Shown: piece by piece, positions 1 to 11,252 of the stretch | Position numbering within the stretch: the first letter of the stretch is position 1 | Layout of the letters: each line of letters begins with the position of its first letter | Assembly: GCF_027887165.1 (NCBI RefSeq) | Contig: NC_077229.1 | Location: forward strand, 116,762,520-116,826,519 | Direction of reading: 5' to 3' | Source of the DNA: Monodelphis domestica | Lineage: Eukaryota > Chordata > Mammalia > Didelphimorphia > Didelphidae | DNA length: 64,000 nt | The notes under the pieces: model-generated | What the model was told of the DNA's origin: nothing | The model's input: only the letters and a program-made list of their open reading frames with translations | The model's database searches: none | Program-made: the position numbers and the translations under genes

Positions 1-678
1 ATGTATTGCTGATGGAGTTGTGAATTGATCCAAACAGTCTGGAGGGCAATTTGGAATCATGCCCAAAGGACTTTAAAAGAATGTATGCCTTTTGATCCAG
101 CAATTTGTGGTAGAAAAAATTGGGAAATGAGAGATGTCCCTTGACCGGGGAATGACTGCACAAATTATGGTATATGATGGTGGTGGAATACTATTGTACA
201 ATAAGGAATGATGAATTGACAGATTTTTATAAGAACTGGAAAGCCCTACATGAACCGATACACAGTAAAATAAGCAGAAAGAGGAGAACTCTATACACAG
301 AGACAGTAACATTATGGGATGATACAATGTAATTGACTTTGCTATTAAGCAATGCAATGATCCAGGATAACTCTGGGGGACTTATATGAAAGAATGATCT
401 CTATATCTAGAGGAAGAATTGTGGGAGTAGAAATATAGAAGAAAGCATGTTATTTATAAATTTTTAAATGGGTATGTGATTTGGGGTTTTGCTTTTAAAG
501 GATTGCTCTTTTACAAAAATGAAAAATATGGAAATGGATTTTAGTGATGAGATATATAAAATGATAGATAGATATAGAAATAGATATATGTATAACCCAG
601 AGGAATTGCTTGTCAACTCCAGAAGGGGGGAGGGAGAAAATATAAATGATGTCACTATGGAAAAATAAAAAAATAAAC
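1..678 (+). mobile_element. L1 LINE 3' end, cut by window edge
   Basis: This is the 3' part of a marsupial-type L1. It shares long stretches with the copies at 6018, 24540, 35668 and 44482: the 'tggagttgtgaattgatccaa' type block, the 'ggaatactattg' block, and a G-rich terminal stretch followed by an A-rich tail near 660-678. The same block order is seen in human L1 near the end of ORF2. Reading frames are broken throughout, so nothing is coded. The 5' limit lies outside the window. Confidence 0.85.
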
Positions 679-684
679 ATATTT

Positions 685-1139
685 TTCTAGATTACATCAG
701 TACAATTTTCAATAATTTTTATCTGACATTTTTGATCCATATTCGCTCCCTCTCTCCCACCTCTTCTCCTTTTCCATGATGTCAGATTATATGATAGAGG
801 TTTTACATGTGTTATTATACAATATATACTTTCACATTCCTTATGTTGTGAAAGAAAACACATATTGCTTAAACCAGAGAAAAATTCATGGAGGAAATAA
901 AGTGAAGAATGGCACACTTCAATCAGGATTCAGACTTAGTTCATTCTATAGAAACTGATAACTTTTTTTTGGGTGAGGGGGAGGTCTTGTGGGTGTCTGG
1001 ATCCTTGCATTGCTGATAATAGTTGTCATTCAGAGTTTATCTTGGTATTCTATTGCTATTACTGTGTGAAATTTCCTAGTTCTACTCACTTCACTTTGTA
1101 TGCTTTCATTTAAATCTTTACAGGTTTTTTGGTCTATAC
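685..1139 (-). mobile_element. Older L1-like 3' end, left part
   Basis: The reverse strand carries an L1-like 3' region. It is interrupted by the hAT element at 1140 and resumes at 1857. Across the join the sequence reads as the usual reversed L1 block (tcatttctt.tggtacaatagtat followed by cagctattccctaattgatggacat), which supports a single L1 hit by a later insertion. It is more diverged than the L1 at 1-678. Confidence 0.6.
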
Positions 1140-1856
1140 CAGTGGTTCTTAACCTTTCTAATGCCGTGACCCCAAAAGACAGTTCCTCATGTTGTGGTGA
1201 CCCCAAACCAAAAAAATATTTTGGTGGCTACTTCAAAACTGTAATTTTGCTACAGTTATGATTCGGAATGTAAATACCTGATATGCATTATGTATTCTCA
1301 TTGCTACAAATCAAACATAATTTAAACATAGTGATTAATCACAAAAACAATATTTAATTATATGTTGAAAAATATTATTCCAGCAGGAGGCAGCCTGAGC
1401 GCTGGGGCTGGGGGTAAGTCCTGCCTGGGGAGGGGGTCCGCAGAAGCTGCCTTCTTCTTCCTGTCGTCTCCTTCCACCTCGAGCTGAGGCTTCACTTTGC
1501 TGGGGTTACTCGGCTCCATTATCAGCTTCAGGAGTTATCTGGTACAGGACTCATTCTTAACCCCTTTGGAGCCAATGCCTGTGTGCTCTCTCTAGGTCTC
1601 TGTTTGAGTCCGGTCTCCAGGCAACAGGGTAAATCCATCGCCCCTCATAGGGGGAAGGCTGCTGATAGGTAACTAATATTAGTACAATGTGCGGGCAGCA
1701 GGGTCCCATTCTTTCTGAGATCTTGCTGTAAAGTAGTGTGATTTCTCAGTGGCTAAAGTAATCTGAAATATTTATTTTCCGATGGCTTTAGACGACTCCT
1801 GTGTTTTGGTCGTTTGACCCCCACTGGGGTCTCAACCCACAGGTTCAGAACCGCTG
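1140..1856. mobile_element. Complete non-autonomous hAT transposon, SPIN/URR1-like
   Basis: A 717-bp element is bounded by an exact 8-bp duplication, gtctatac, at 1132-1139 and 1857-1864. The termini are inverted repeats: CAGTGGTTCTTAACC on the left and CAGCGGTTCTGAACC (reverse complement) on the right, two mismatches in 15. The left 250 bp ('cagttcctcatgttgtggtg', 'gtaattttgctac') closely matches what I remember of rodent URR1 and the SPIN family, a hAT group known for horizontal spread among tetrapods including opossum. The duplication has the central TA of Buster-type hATs. The interior (about 1380-1800) is GC-richer and unrecognised. No transposase is encoded. Confidence 0.85.
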
Positions 1857-1962
1857 GTCTATACTGTTTGTCATTTCTTATGGTACAATAGTATCCCATT
1901 ATGCATATCACAACTTATTCAGCTATTCCCTAATTGATGGACATGCTTTGAGTTTCTAGTAT
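1857..1962 (-). mobile_element. Older L1-like 3' end, right part
   Basis: This continues the reversed L1 block interrupted at 1140. It contains the reversed 'attgatgg.catg' and 'ggaatactattg' type motifs and ends near 1960, where the similarity fades. Confidence 0.55.
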
Positions 1963-4559
1963 TTTGTTGTCACAAAAAGATCTGCTAGCTACTAAAGTTC
2001 TTCAGAGAAACCTTGAGTGTGTCCTAAGAGAGAGCCTCAGTTTTTGGTACCTTATCATGCCGAGTAGTCTTCAGAAGCTTCCTATGGCAATTCAAATGGA
2101 AGCAGTTCAATTTCTGTTTATGTTTCAAGGGGAAGGTGGTCATCTGCATGAGACACAATATGGCTTTAGAAAGGACTGAAGAACTGTCAATGTGGTGTTT
2201 GCTGCCTGATAGATTTAGGAAAAATCTCAGGAATGTAATAGAAATATTTTCAAAATATTTGTGGTTCTGACCAATTCCTTTGGTATTGTTAGTTGTGAGG
2301 GCTTGTGGAAGATATTGGGAAAATCTGGTTGCTTAGAGAAGTTAAAGAGTATCATATAATAGTTCCATGACAACATGTTTACCTGGATCTGGGTGAGACT
2401 ATGCACTTACAATTTCCTACACACCAGTAGAGTAGAGTAAGGCTGTGTGGATTACTCCTATGTTTTTTAGCATGATTTTTTTTCTCAATATTGTCAGATG
2501 TCTTCAACAAAGATGAAAAAAAGAAAACATAGTCAGCTACCATACTCAGGTTGAAAATACTACAACAAGCCAAAACTAAAAGGAAGAAAATATTGGCATT
2601 CCCCTTTTTGTTCACAAATGACTGTGTAGACAATACAGCCTCTGATGCTGAGATGCAGTAGAGTATGGAATGATTTTCTGCCCCTTGTGTTAATTTCCGG
2701 CTGGAAAATTCACAAAAAACAAAGTTCTCCAGTTCCCAGGCATCTCCAGATGCCCTGCACCATCTACATGTGGAAACACTAGTTACAGTAAATGGAGAAA
2801 TTTTGAATCCTGTGAATAAATTCACTTACCTTGTTTGGCATTATGTTTTCCAGGGATGTCCACATAGACCATGAAATTGATGCATGCATTGTCAGTGCTA
2901 GCTCATTGTTTGGGAGGCTTCAAAAGGAAGTGTGGGGGAGAAGAGGTGTTAGGTTGTATACCAAACCAAAAGGGTTTCCAAATGAAGGAATAAGTGAATG
3001 AAGATGCAAGTGGATGAATGAATATCTCATGAATTGATTTGAAATAGGGATATTTTCACTAGCCTTAACGCTTAGAAGATATATGGAATAATGAGATCCA
3101 ACCAAATGTAAATGCTTATTTAAAATATGAAAAAAAAACTTTAAACCACAAATGAAGTAACACAATTGTCATAAAAGCTCAGTGTTTTGTTTGCTCTTTT
3201 TAAATTTATCCCCAAATTAGCCTTCCTTTATGTTTAAAAGCTTCTTTTTCCCCTTCTCAATTTAAATTCTTTAGGTTGATCATTGTATTCAATTACCTCT
3301 AGCTGGTTTCTATAATAGCTAAGGGGAGAATTACTTGCTGTTATAGAGGTTTTCATTCTGATCCAATTTTAGAAACACTGTATCCATAAAAGGAACAATA
3401 TGATCACATACAACCAAGTTAACATAATAGCATAACAACTGCCATACATTGGTGAGAGGATAGCAACTGGTATTTTGAGATTAGATAAACATTTCTGATC
3501 TAATAGATTAGAGCTTTACCCATTTTTTCATTTAAAGCAAAAGTTCTTTCCTTTGAAAACTATTTTCATCTGTTCTATTTCCGAACTATTAGAAACTAGT
3601 TTGCCTCTGTCCTTTTATCCCCAATTTGGCAGCATTTTTGAAAATTATCTCTAACTCTTAAGACTTTTGTTGAGTGATTATTTTTTGGAAGTAGGGGAAA
3701 GGTTGGGATATGAGGGCAGCAGATGAGGAAACCCTTGCCTCAGTTAGGGAGGTGATCTCTTGTCATCAGTAATATGAATCTGCTCTTCTTGTGTTTTGCC
3801 CTAAACTCATGTAGTTTCTATGAGGTTTCCCGAATGAGAGAGGAAGGTTACCTTTGGAATATAATGTTCATATTTGGGTGCTATGTTTTAAAAGGGCCTT
3901 TTAAAAACCTGGCGCATACCCAGAAGAATGCAAAAAATATGTTGCACCTTTTGGATAAAGTCTCTAGGGAGTTAGTCTGAAGAAGACTTAAATGTGTCAT
4001 GATTGAAATTTGTGGTTTTCCTGGGGACAAAGGATTAGAATTGTTCTTCTTGATTTAAGTGGTAATAGTAACAGAAGTTGGTTATTTTAGTAAAGTAGAT
4101 TATACTCTCTGTAAGGGGAAAAGAAACAGTTATGAAAACAATAGCAAGAACAAAGTAACATCCTAACAATTATAGTTTTAATAGGAAGGAAACTGATGAA
4201 AGTGGTAAACATTTCTCTGAAACATAGGCCTTCATATGAAATCTATATAATTACCTCCAGGGGATATATTAGAAGACCTTTCAATTTGAATATATTCTTT
4301 CAATTTTGATATTTTGTGACTTCATTTCCCTTCTTAATGATTATGTTTCTTCTTTCTATAATTCTTTGTGTAGGCTTTCTCTATAAATTGTGTACTTAGT
4401 TCTCTACCAATGTATATGGATACTTGATATACAGATACAGAAAATGTTTTTTCCTTCCTACCTTCTGTCCCTTCCTTCCTTCCTGCTTGCCTTCTGCTTT
4501 TCTTCCCTCCTTTCAGAGAAATAAACTATTTTATTATAATGTAGCTTACTGTATGTGTA
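1963..4559. other. Intergenic, no gene recognised
   Basis: I see no coding region or well-supported repeat here. The longest open stretch, 2379-2825 on the reverse strand, opens at a GTG rather than ATG and its translation resembles no family I know. A C/T-rich stretch lies at 4450-4515 with several cttcctt units. Confidence 0.5.
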
Positions 4560-4755
4560 AACAGTAAAAGACAATATTTATTTATTGTTTTAAAGTTTAT
4601 AAAGTACTTCTTATATAGTATCTTATTTTATGCTCTCAACTCATGGGGAAGAAGTAATTAATATGCTTATTTTATAGATAAGAAAACTGAGGTAGACAGG
4701 TGAAGTGACTTTCTCGGTGTTCACAACTAACATCAATGTGATGCAGAATTTGAAT
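4560..4755 (-). mobile_element. MIR-class SINE fragment
   Basis: Read on the reverse strand, this has the MIR core order. On the plus strand this appears as 'ttttatagataagaaaactgag' followed by a degenerate 'gtgaagtgactt' and then 'gaatttgaa'. It is old and diverged. Confidence 0.5.
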
Positions 4756-4764
4756 ACTATAAAG

Positions 4765-5204
4765 AGGTAAATTATAAGTAAACTAAGTGAACATAGACTA
4801 GTACACCTGTGGAATAATGTTTGAAATTGACCAAATTAAAAAAAAAATAATAGTATACCTGTCAGATCTATGGAAAAGGAAAGAGTCTAAGACCAAGGAA
4901 GAGATAGAGAACATTATAAGATGTAAAATGAATAATTTTGATTCTATTAAATTAAAAAGGTTTCATAGAAGCAAAACAAATGAAACCAAAATTAGAAGGG
5001 AAACAACAAACTGGGGAAAAGATTTTATAACAAAAATCTCTGACAACGGTCTAATTTCTCAAAATTTTAAGCAGTTAAGTCAAATATACAAGAAATCAAG
5101 CCATTCCTCAATTGACAAATGGTTAAGGGAGATGAATAGACAGTATTCAGATGAAGATTTCAAAACTATTATAATCACATAAAAAGTTTTCCAAATACTT
5201 TCTG
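4765..5204 (+). mobile_element. L1 fragment, ORF2 C-terminal coding remnant
   Basis: One open frame (4817-5182) translates to the C-terminal part of L1 ORF2, including KMNNFDSIKLKRF, NWGKDF and SSIDKWLREMNRQYS. These correspond to the human L1 stretch ending with 'KWAKDMNRHFSK'. The fragment stops at about 5204, where an L1 3' end in opposite orientation begins. It resumes at 6018 at the expected consensus position, so the two plus-strand pieces belong to one element. Confidence 0.75.
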
Positions 5205-6017
5205 ATTTTTAAATTTTTTTAAAATTTAGAATATTTTTCCATGGTTACATGATTCATGATTTCCCCATCCCCTGCTATTTTCTCCCTTCTCCAGAAGCTG
5301 AAAAGCAGTTCTACTGGGTTATACATGAATCATTGTTCAAAATCCATTTCCATATTATTCATATTTGCAGTAGAATGGTCTTTTAATAACAAAATCCTAA
5401 TCATATCCCTATCGAACTACATGATCAATCATATGCATTTCTTTTCTCACAGTTCTTTCTCTGGTTGTGGATAATGCTGTCTCATGAATTCCTCTGGATT
5501 GTCCTAGGTCATTGCATTGCTCTTAGTAGAAAAGACATTGGATTATCAGTCTCTGTGTATAATGTTCTCCTGGTTCTACTCCTTTTGCTTTGCATCAATT
5601 CTTGGAGTTTCCAGTTCACATGAAATTCCTCCAATTCATTATACCTTTCAGCACAATAATATTCCATCACCATCAGATACTGCAATTTATTCAACCATTC
5701 CCCAATCAGTAGATAACCCCTCATTTTTCATTTTTTTTTGCCACCATGAAGAGAATGGCTATAAATATTTTTGTACAAGTCTTTTGCCTTATTATCTCTT
5801 TGGAATAAAAACTCAACTGTGGTATGGCTGGATCAAAGGTCTGGCATTCTTTTAAGCCCTTTGGGCATAATTCCAAATTGCCCTCCAGAATTGTTGGATC
5901 AATTCACATTAGTTTCCCAACTTTGCCACATCCCCTCCAACATTTATCATTTTCTTTTGCAATCATTTCCTAGGTGTAAGGTGGTACTTCAGAATTATTT
6001 TGATTTGTACTTCTTTA
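5205..6017 (-). mobile_element. L1 3' end inserted in reverse orientation
   Basis: This is the reverse complement of the marsupial L1 3' end, with its terminal side at 5205 (T-rich, then 'ccatggttacatgattcatg') and its 5'-truncated end at about 6017. It begins at nearly the same consensus point (just before 'caaatcaaaa') at which the surrounding plus-strand L1 resumes. It therefore forms a near-adjacent inverted repeat with 6018-6850. I could not define a clean target duplication. Confidence 0.75.
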
Positions 6018-6850
6018 GTTAGGAGAAATTAAGATATGTAAATTAAAACAACTCTGAGATAGCACATTATACCTATCAGACTGGTCAATATGGCAGCAAA
6101 GGAAAGTGATAAATGTTGGAGGGGATGTGGCAAAATTGGGACACTAATGCTCTGCTGGTGGAGTTGTGAATTGGTCCAACCATTCTGGAAGGCACTTTGG
6201 AATTATTCCCAAAGTGCTTAAAAGACCTTTGACCCAGCATAATCACTTCTATGTTTGTACTCCAAAGACGTAGTAAAAAATGGTTGTACATAAATATTCA
6301 TAGCCATGCTCTTTATGGTGGCAAAAATTTTGAAAATGAGGATATGCCCCTTGATTGCAGAATGGCTGAACAAATTGTGGTATATGATGGTGATGGAATA
6401 CTATTGTGTCATAAAGAATGATGAACTATTTGATTTCTATATGAACTGGAAAGACCTCCATGAACTGATGTGGAGTAAAATGAACAGAACTAGGAGAACA
6501 TTGTAAACAGAAACTAAAACACTATGGGATGATCAAAAGTAATGAACTTTGCTACTAATGGCAATGCAATGATCCAGGACAATCCTGAGGGACTTATGAG
6601 AAAAAACGCTCTTCACACCTGGAGAAAGAACTGTGGGAGTAGGAATTCAGAAGAAAAACATATGATTCATCACTTGTTTATATGGGTTTTAAAAGATTAC
6701 TCTTTTACAAAAATGAATAATATGGAAATGGGTATCAAGTGATAACACATATACAACCCAGAGCAATTGCTTGCCAGCTCATGGAGGGTGTTGGAAAGAG
6801 GAGAGGGAGAGAAAATGAATGATGTAACCATGGAAAAATAGTTTAAAACA
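6018..6850 (+). mobile_element. L1 3' end, continuation
   Basis: This resumes the L1 begun at 4765, starting at 'aaattaaaacaactctgaga' and running through the usual 3' blocks to a terminal 'gatgtaaccatggaaaaat' stretch. Multiple stops mean no product. It pairs as the second arm of an inverted repeat with 5205-6017. Confidence 0.8.
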
Positions 6851-7952
6851 ATTAAGTTTGAATGCTATTCCTCTTTAATTTACAGCCTTTATTCCAATTA
6901 ATACCTAAACTTCTAGAACACTAAGAAAAAAAAAAGAAACTTTTTTTGAGCTTAAAGTTCATGAACTTTAGAGGACTAACCTCATTAAAAAAACAAACTT
7001 TACAGTGTTCTTTTAGTTCTTGTTCTTATTTCCCCAAATATCTTATTTCTAGAAGAAAATTATAAAATTATGCTAAAACAACTATAATTAATAATCAATT
7101 AATTATCTGAAAAAATTAAAAATGTGAAATTTATACAATAAAAATTTCCCTTAAACACTCATAAGAAGAATAAATGGGGTTACAACACAAATAATAGATT
7201 CTGACTCTGGATCCATAAACACCTGGATTCAAATTGTTTCTCAGTACATATTGGTCCTTTAGGACCAAATTATGATTTACAGTAGTAAAGGCAATGCATT
7301 TTTTTTGTTTTTGAGTACTCTAAACAAATAAACAAAAGATCATAGTTCTTTTTCCCAGCCCCATACAAAATATAAGCAGCAGTCAACTTAGAAGTCTAAA
7401 AGATATGTCATTATGAGGTTAATAAATTTTTAGGAAAGAAGTTCAGAAATTTAGGTAATTGTATTTAGTCACAAAGTTGAAGGGAATACAAGAAATATTT
7501 TTAAAGTTATAGAACATTTTTCAAGGAAATAAACTAATGCTGAAATGAAATTTACCCTTCCAATATTCAAAAAAAAGGAATAAATTCACTGTTCTTGTTG
7601 ACTTGATTTATAACTGTAGGGAGGATGGAAGGAACTGATTTATAGATGACAAAGATGGAAAATTGTTTTTTGGTAGTATCAAGAAAACCGGCAAGAAATA
7701 TCATCAGTATTTTGAGAATTCCCATGATAGTATTTAGTATTAGTATTCTCATTAACAAAACAGAAAACTAAAGAAAGGTCCATATGTCAAATCACATAGA
7801 TTCTGCCTCATAGCACCAGGTTTTTCTTTCCAAGAGGGAAATGCATTGGGCTGGAGAGATGGTGAAGGGAAATCTCATTCTCAAATATTTCTCTTGCCTT
7901 TCCCTCAGCATGTTTATCTTGAGAAAGTCATTGAAAATATGGAAAAAGATTA
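6851..7952. other. Intergenic, downstream flank of the retrogene
   Basis: The sequence is AT-rich with no gene. A weak MIR-like piece may lie around 7200-7260 ('gattcaaattgtttctcag'). No long T tract, which would be the trace of a poly(A) tail for the minus-strand retrogene, is visible within about 150 bp of its stop codon. Confidence 0.45.
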
Positions 7953-9280
<1,328 letters not shown>

Positions 9281-9284
9281 ACAA

Positions 9285-9620
9285 GTCTTGGAAGCAGGGA
9301 ATTTGGGTCTCCCTCCTAATTTTTTCTCACCTCTGTGACTTTGGGAAAGTCATTGTCTTTCATGGGAACTTAGTTTCCTCATTTGAAACAGGAGAGGACT
9401 GAATGATCTCTAAAATTTGTATCAGTCTTAAATTGTATGAGGCAATGATGTAGTTTCAGGAAGAGTAAAGAAATCTGAAATTGGATTTTGCCAAGTATAT
9501 GACTATGGGTAAGGAACTTTTGATTTCTCTGAAAGTCAGTTTTTCCATTGGTAAAGTGAGGGAAATAATACGTATCTTTGGATCACAATATCGTTTTGAG
9601 GAAAAAAGGTTAGTAAATGC
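9285..9620 (+). mobile_element. Two MIR-class SINE fragments in tandem
   Basis: Two MIR/THER-like cores follow one another. 9285-9435 has 'ctgtgactttgggaaagtca' then 'agtttcctcatttgaaacagg'. 9450-9620 has a diverged 'tgactatgggtaaggaac' then 'cagtttttccattggtaaag'. Both are old and were identified by motif order only. Confidence 0.5.
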
Positions 9621-9660
9621 CAAAGTACTATAGTACTTTGTAGTACTATAGTACAAAGTA
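9621..9660. repeat. Nested palindrome
   Basis: 9621-9640 (CAAAGTACTATAGTACTTTG) is a perfect 20-bp palindrome. The next 20 bp contain a second copy of the 12-bp palindromic core GTACTATAGTAC, ending in the same 'caaagta'. The block can form alternative hairpins. It has no recognised function. Confidence 0.8.
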
Positions 9661-9966
9661 CAAAAAACTATAATTACTGTTATTGAGCTTCAAGAACCTA
9701 CCATTATTCAGGATGGTGCTAAAAATATTGGATTCATGGGAGTCAAGAGAACTGAATTCTTCTCCTACTTCTGTTACTCATTGTCACCTTGAGGATTTCT
9801 CTGGCACTCATTTCCTACATTCGACAAACAAGAATATAGATTTATATGATTTACAAGGCCTTTACCAGCTCTCACATTCTAGGGTTGTAACCATCCCACA
9901 AATAAATTAGGAAGCTTTGGGATAATTTAGTGGTTTTTATTCTTGAATTGCAGATAAACACCCACA
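9661..9966. other. Spacer with possible MIR remnant
   Basis: No gene is present. A faint MIR-like order ('ggagtcaagagaactgaattc', then 'tgttactcattgtcaccttg') lies at 9735-9830. Confidence 0.35.
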
Positions 9967-9973
9967 TATCAAA

Positions 9974-10030
<57 letters not shown>
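9974..10030 (+). repeat. (TAG)19 microsatellite
   Basis: Nineteen uninterrupted TAG units. They appear to be the 3' tail of the adjacent minus-strand element rather than an independent repeat. The poly-Ser and poly-Tyr open frames across it are artefacts. Confidence 0.95.
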
Positions 10031-10031
<1 letters not shown>

Positions 10032-10588
10032 CTCTCGGTAACCGAGGATGACTATTGTCTTTGTGTGTTTTTGTGCACAAAGACACTTGTGCATGAAGAT
10101 TTAAGTGGAAGAGTCGATGCACAGAGACAGTGCCACTCTCTTGGTGTTGGAAGCCTGGGTCCAGTGGCACGAAAAGTCATTACACCTGGAGACTTCCTCA
10201 GCTGCATTGGATGGCCGTTTTGTCATTTGTGCTCCAACACGCCCTAAGCACTCCACAGTGCCTTGCTGCATCGCCATCTCAGCTGTTGAACCTTCTTGTT
10301 GGTTTCTTCCGTCTGTTCCACCGAAGCAGTCTTCACATGCTGGGTGAGCAAAGCCCTGGTTCACCAGGGGTCCACGACGACCCAATGGCTACCCTCACAA
10401 GGTTTAGCTGGCCTGTCAAAGCCTTTGCCCGAGGTGTGGCCGCTGCTGCATGTTAGCAGCTACTGGGAGCCACAAGTGAGAGCTGGGTGTCAGGTGAGGG
10501 TCAGAGGCTGGAGAGCTGCCCTAGGAGGGCACGACAAGCCCTCCATACCAAAGATATTACTCCTCCCTGAGCACCCCATACACAGTAC
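9974..10588 (-). mobile_element. CpG-rich retroelement with (CTA)19 tail, RTE-type 3' end suspected
   Basis: On the minus strand a 558-bp CpG-bearing, GC-richer body ends in CTCGGTTACCGAG, a short stem-loop, then 'aga' and nineteen CTA units. The sequence tatcaaa, extending to tatcaaatagta, flanks both sides (from 9967 and 10589-10600), consistent with a target duplication. A microsatellite-like tail and a 3' hairpin are typical of elements moved by RTE-clade LINEs, so a SINE or truncated LINE of that type is my best guess. I do not recognise the body. Short open frames in it (such as 10101-10385 minus) match nothing I know. Confidence 0.55.
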
Positions 10589-10600
10589 TATCAAATAGTA

Positions 10601-10904
10601 CTGGCAACAATTTTGGCAAATGCACAAGATGATAGTGTCATTCATTCCACCAAATCTTTCTCTTTCTATGAAGTATTTTGCATTTGGGCAGCATGGATTA
10701 GAATGGGTAACTGATTCAATGAAAGTGAAGACAGTTATGCCAGTCAGATAATACAGGTTCAAAGGTGACCTGCACACTGGAAAAAGAGGTTAATGCTTCA
10801 AAATTAGGATTGGTTTATTTTCTTTATGATTATCTGGATTTCAAAAAGTGATAAATATGTTAATCATGTGGATTAAAGTATAAAATATGTAATGCCTACA
10901 TATG
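10601..10904. other. Unassigned spacer
   Basis: About 300 bp in which I see neither a gene nor a repeat that I can name. Confidence 0.4.
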
Positions 10905-10985
10905 TGTATAAATATATATGTGTGTGTGCATAGGCATAGATGATATATATGTATATGCATATAATATGTGTGTATTTATAATACA
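10905..10985. repeat. TATATG/TG-rich low complexity
   Basis: Imperfect runs of tatatg and tgtg units precede the SINE. Confidence 0.8.
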
Positions 10986-10987
10986 TG

Positions 10988-11252
10988 TATGAGCAGCTAG
11001 AGAGCAGTGGATAAAGCACTGGGCCTGAAGTAAGAATGATCCATCTGTGTGAATTTAAATCTGGCCTTAGGTACGTAGTAGCTGTTTGACACTGGGCAAA
11101 TCACTCAATCATATTTGTCACTCAGATTTCTCGTTTACAAAATGATCTGGTGAAGAAAATGACAAAATATTCAATTATCATTACTGAGAAAACCCCAAAT
11201 GGAGTCATAAAGAGTTTGGCACAACTGAAATGACTGAACAATAATAAAAACA
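10988..11252 (+). mobile_element. tRNA-derived SINE, MAR1-like
   Basis: The head has 'gagcagctagagagcagtgg' and 'actgggcctgaagtaag'. The core has 'aatctggcctta'. The tail ends in 'aaaccccaaatggagtcataaagagt', followed by 'gactgaacaataata'. This order is shared with the copies at 22921, 38490 and (reversed) 62350, and is the marsupial MAR1 type as I remember it. Confidence 0.75.

Noticed and set aside
2379..2825. Open frame of 148 codons on the minus strand
   Set aside because: It opens with GTG, shows no domain, signal or family likeness, and lies in repeat-poor AT-rich DNA where such frames occur by chance.
9930..10247. Poly-serine and poly-tyrosine proteins
   Set aside because: They are translations of the TAG/CTA microsatellite tail.
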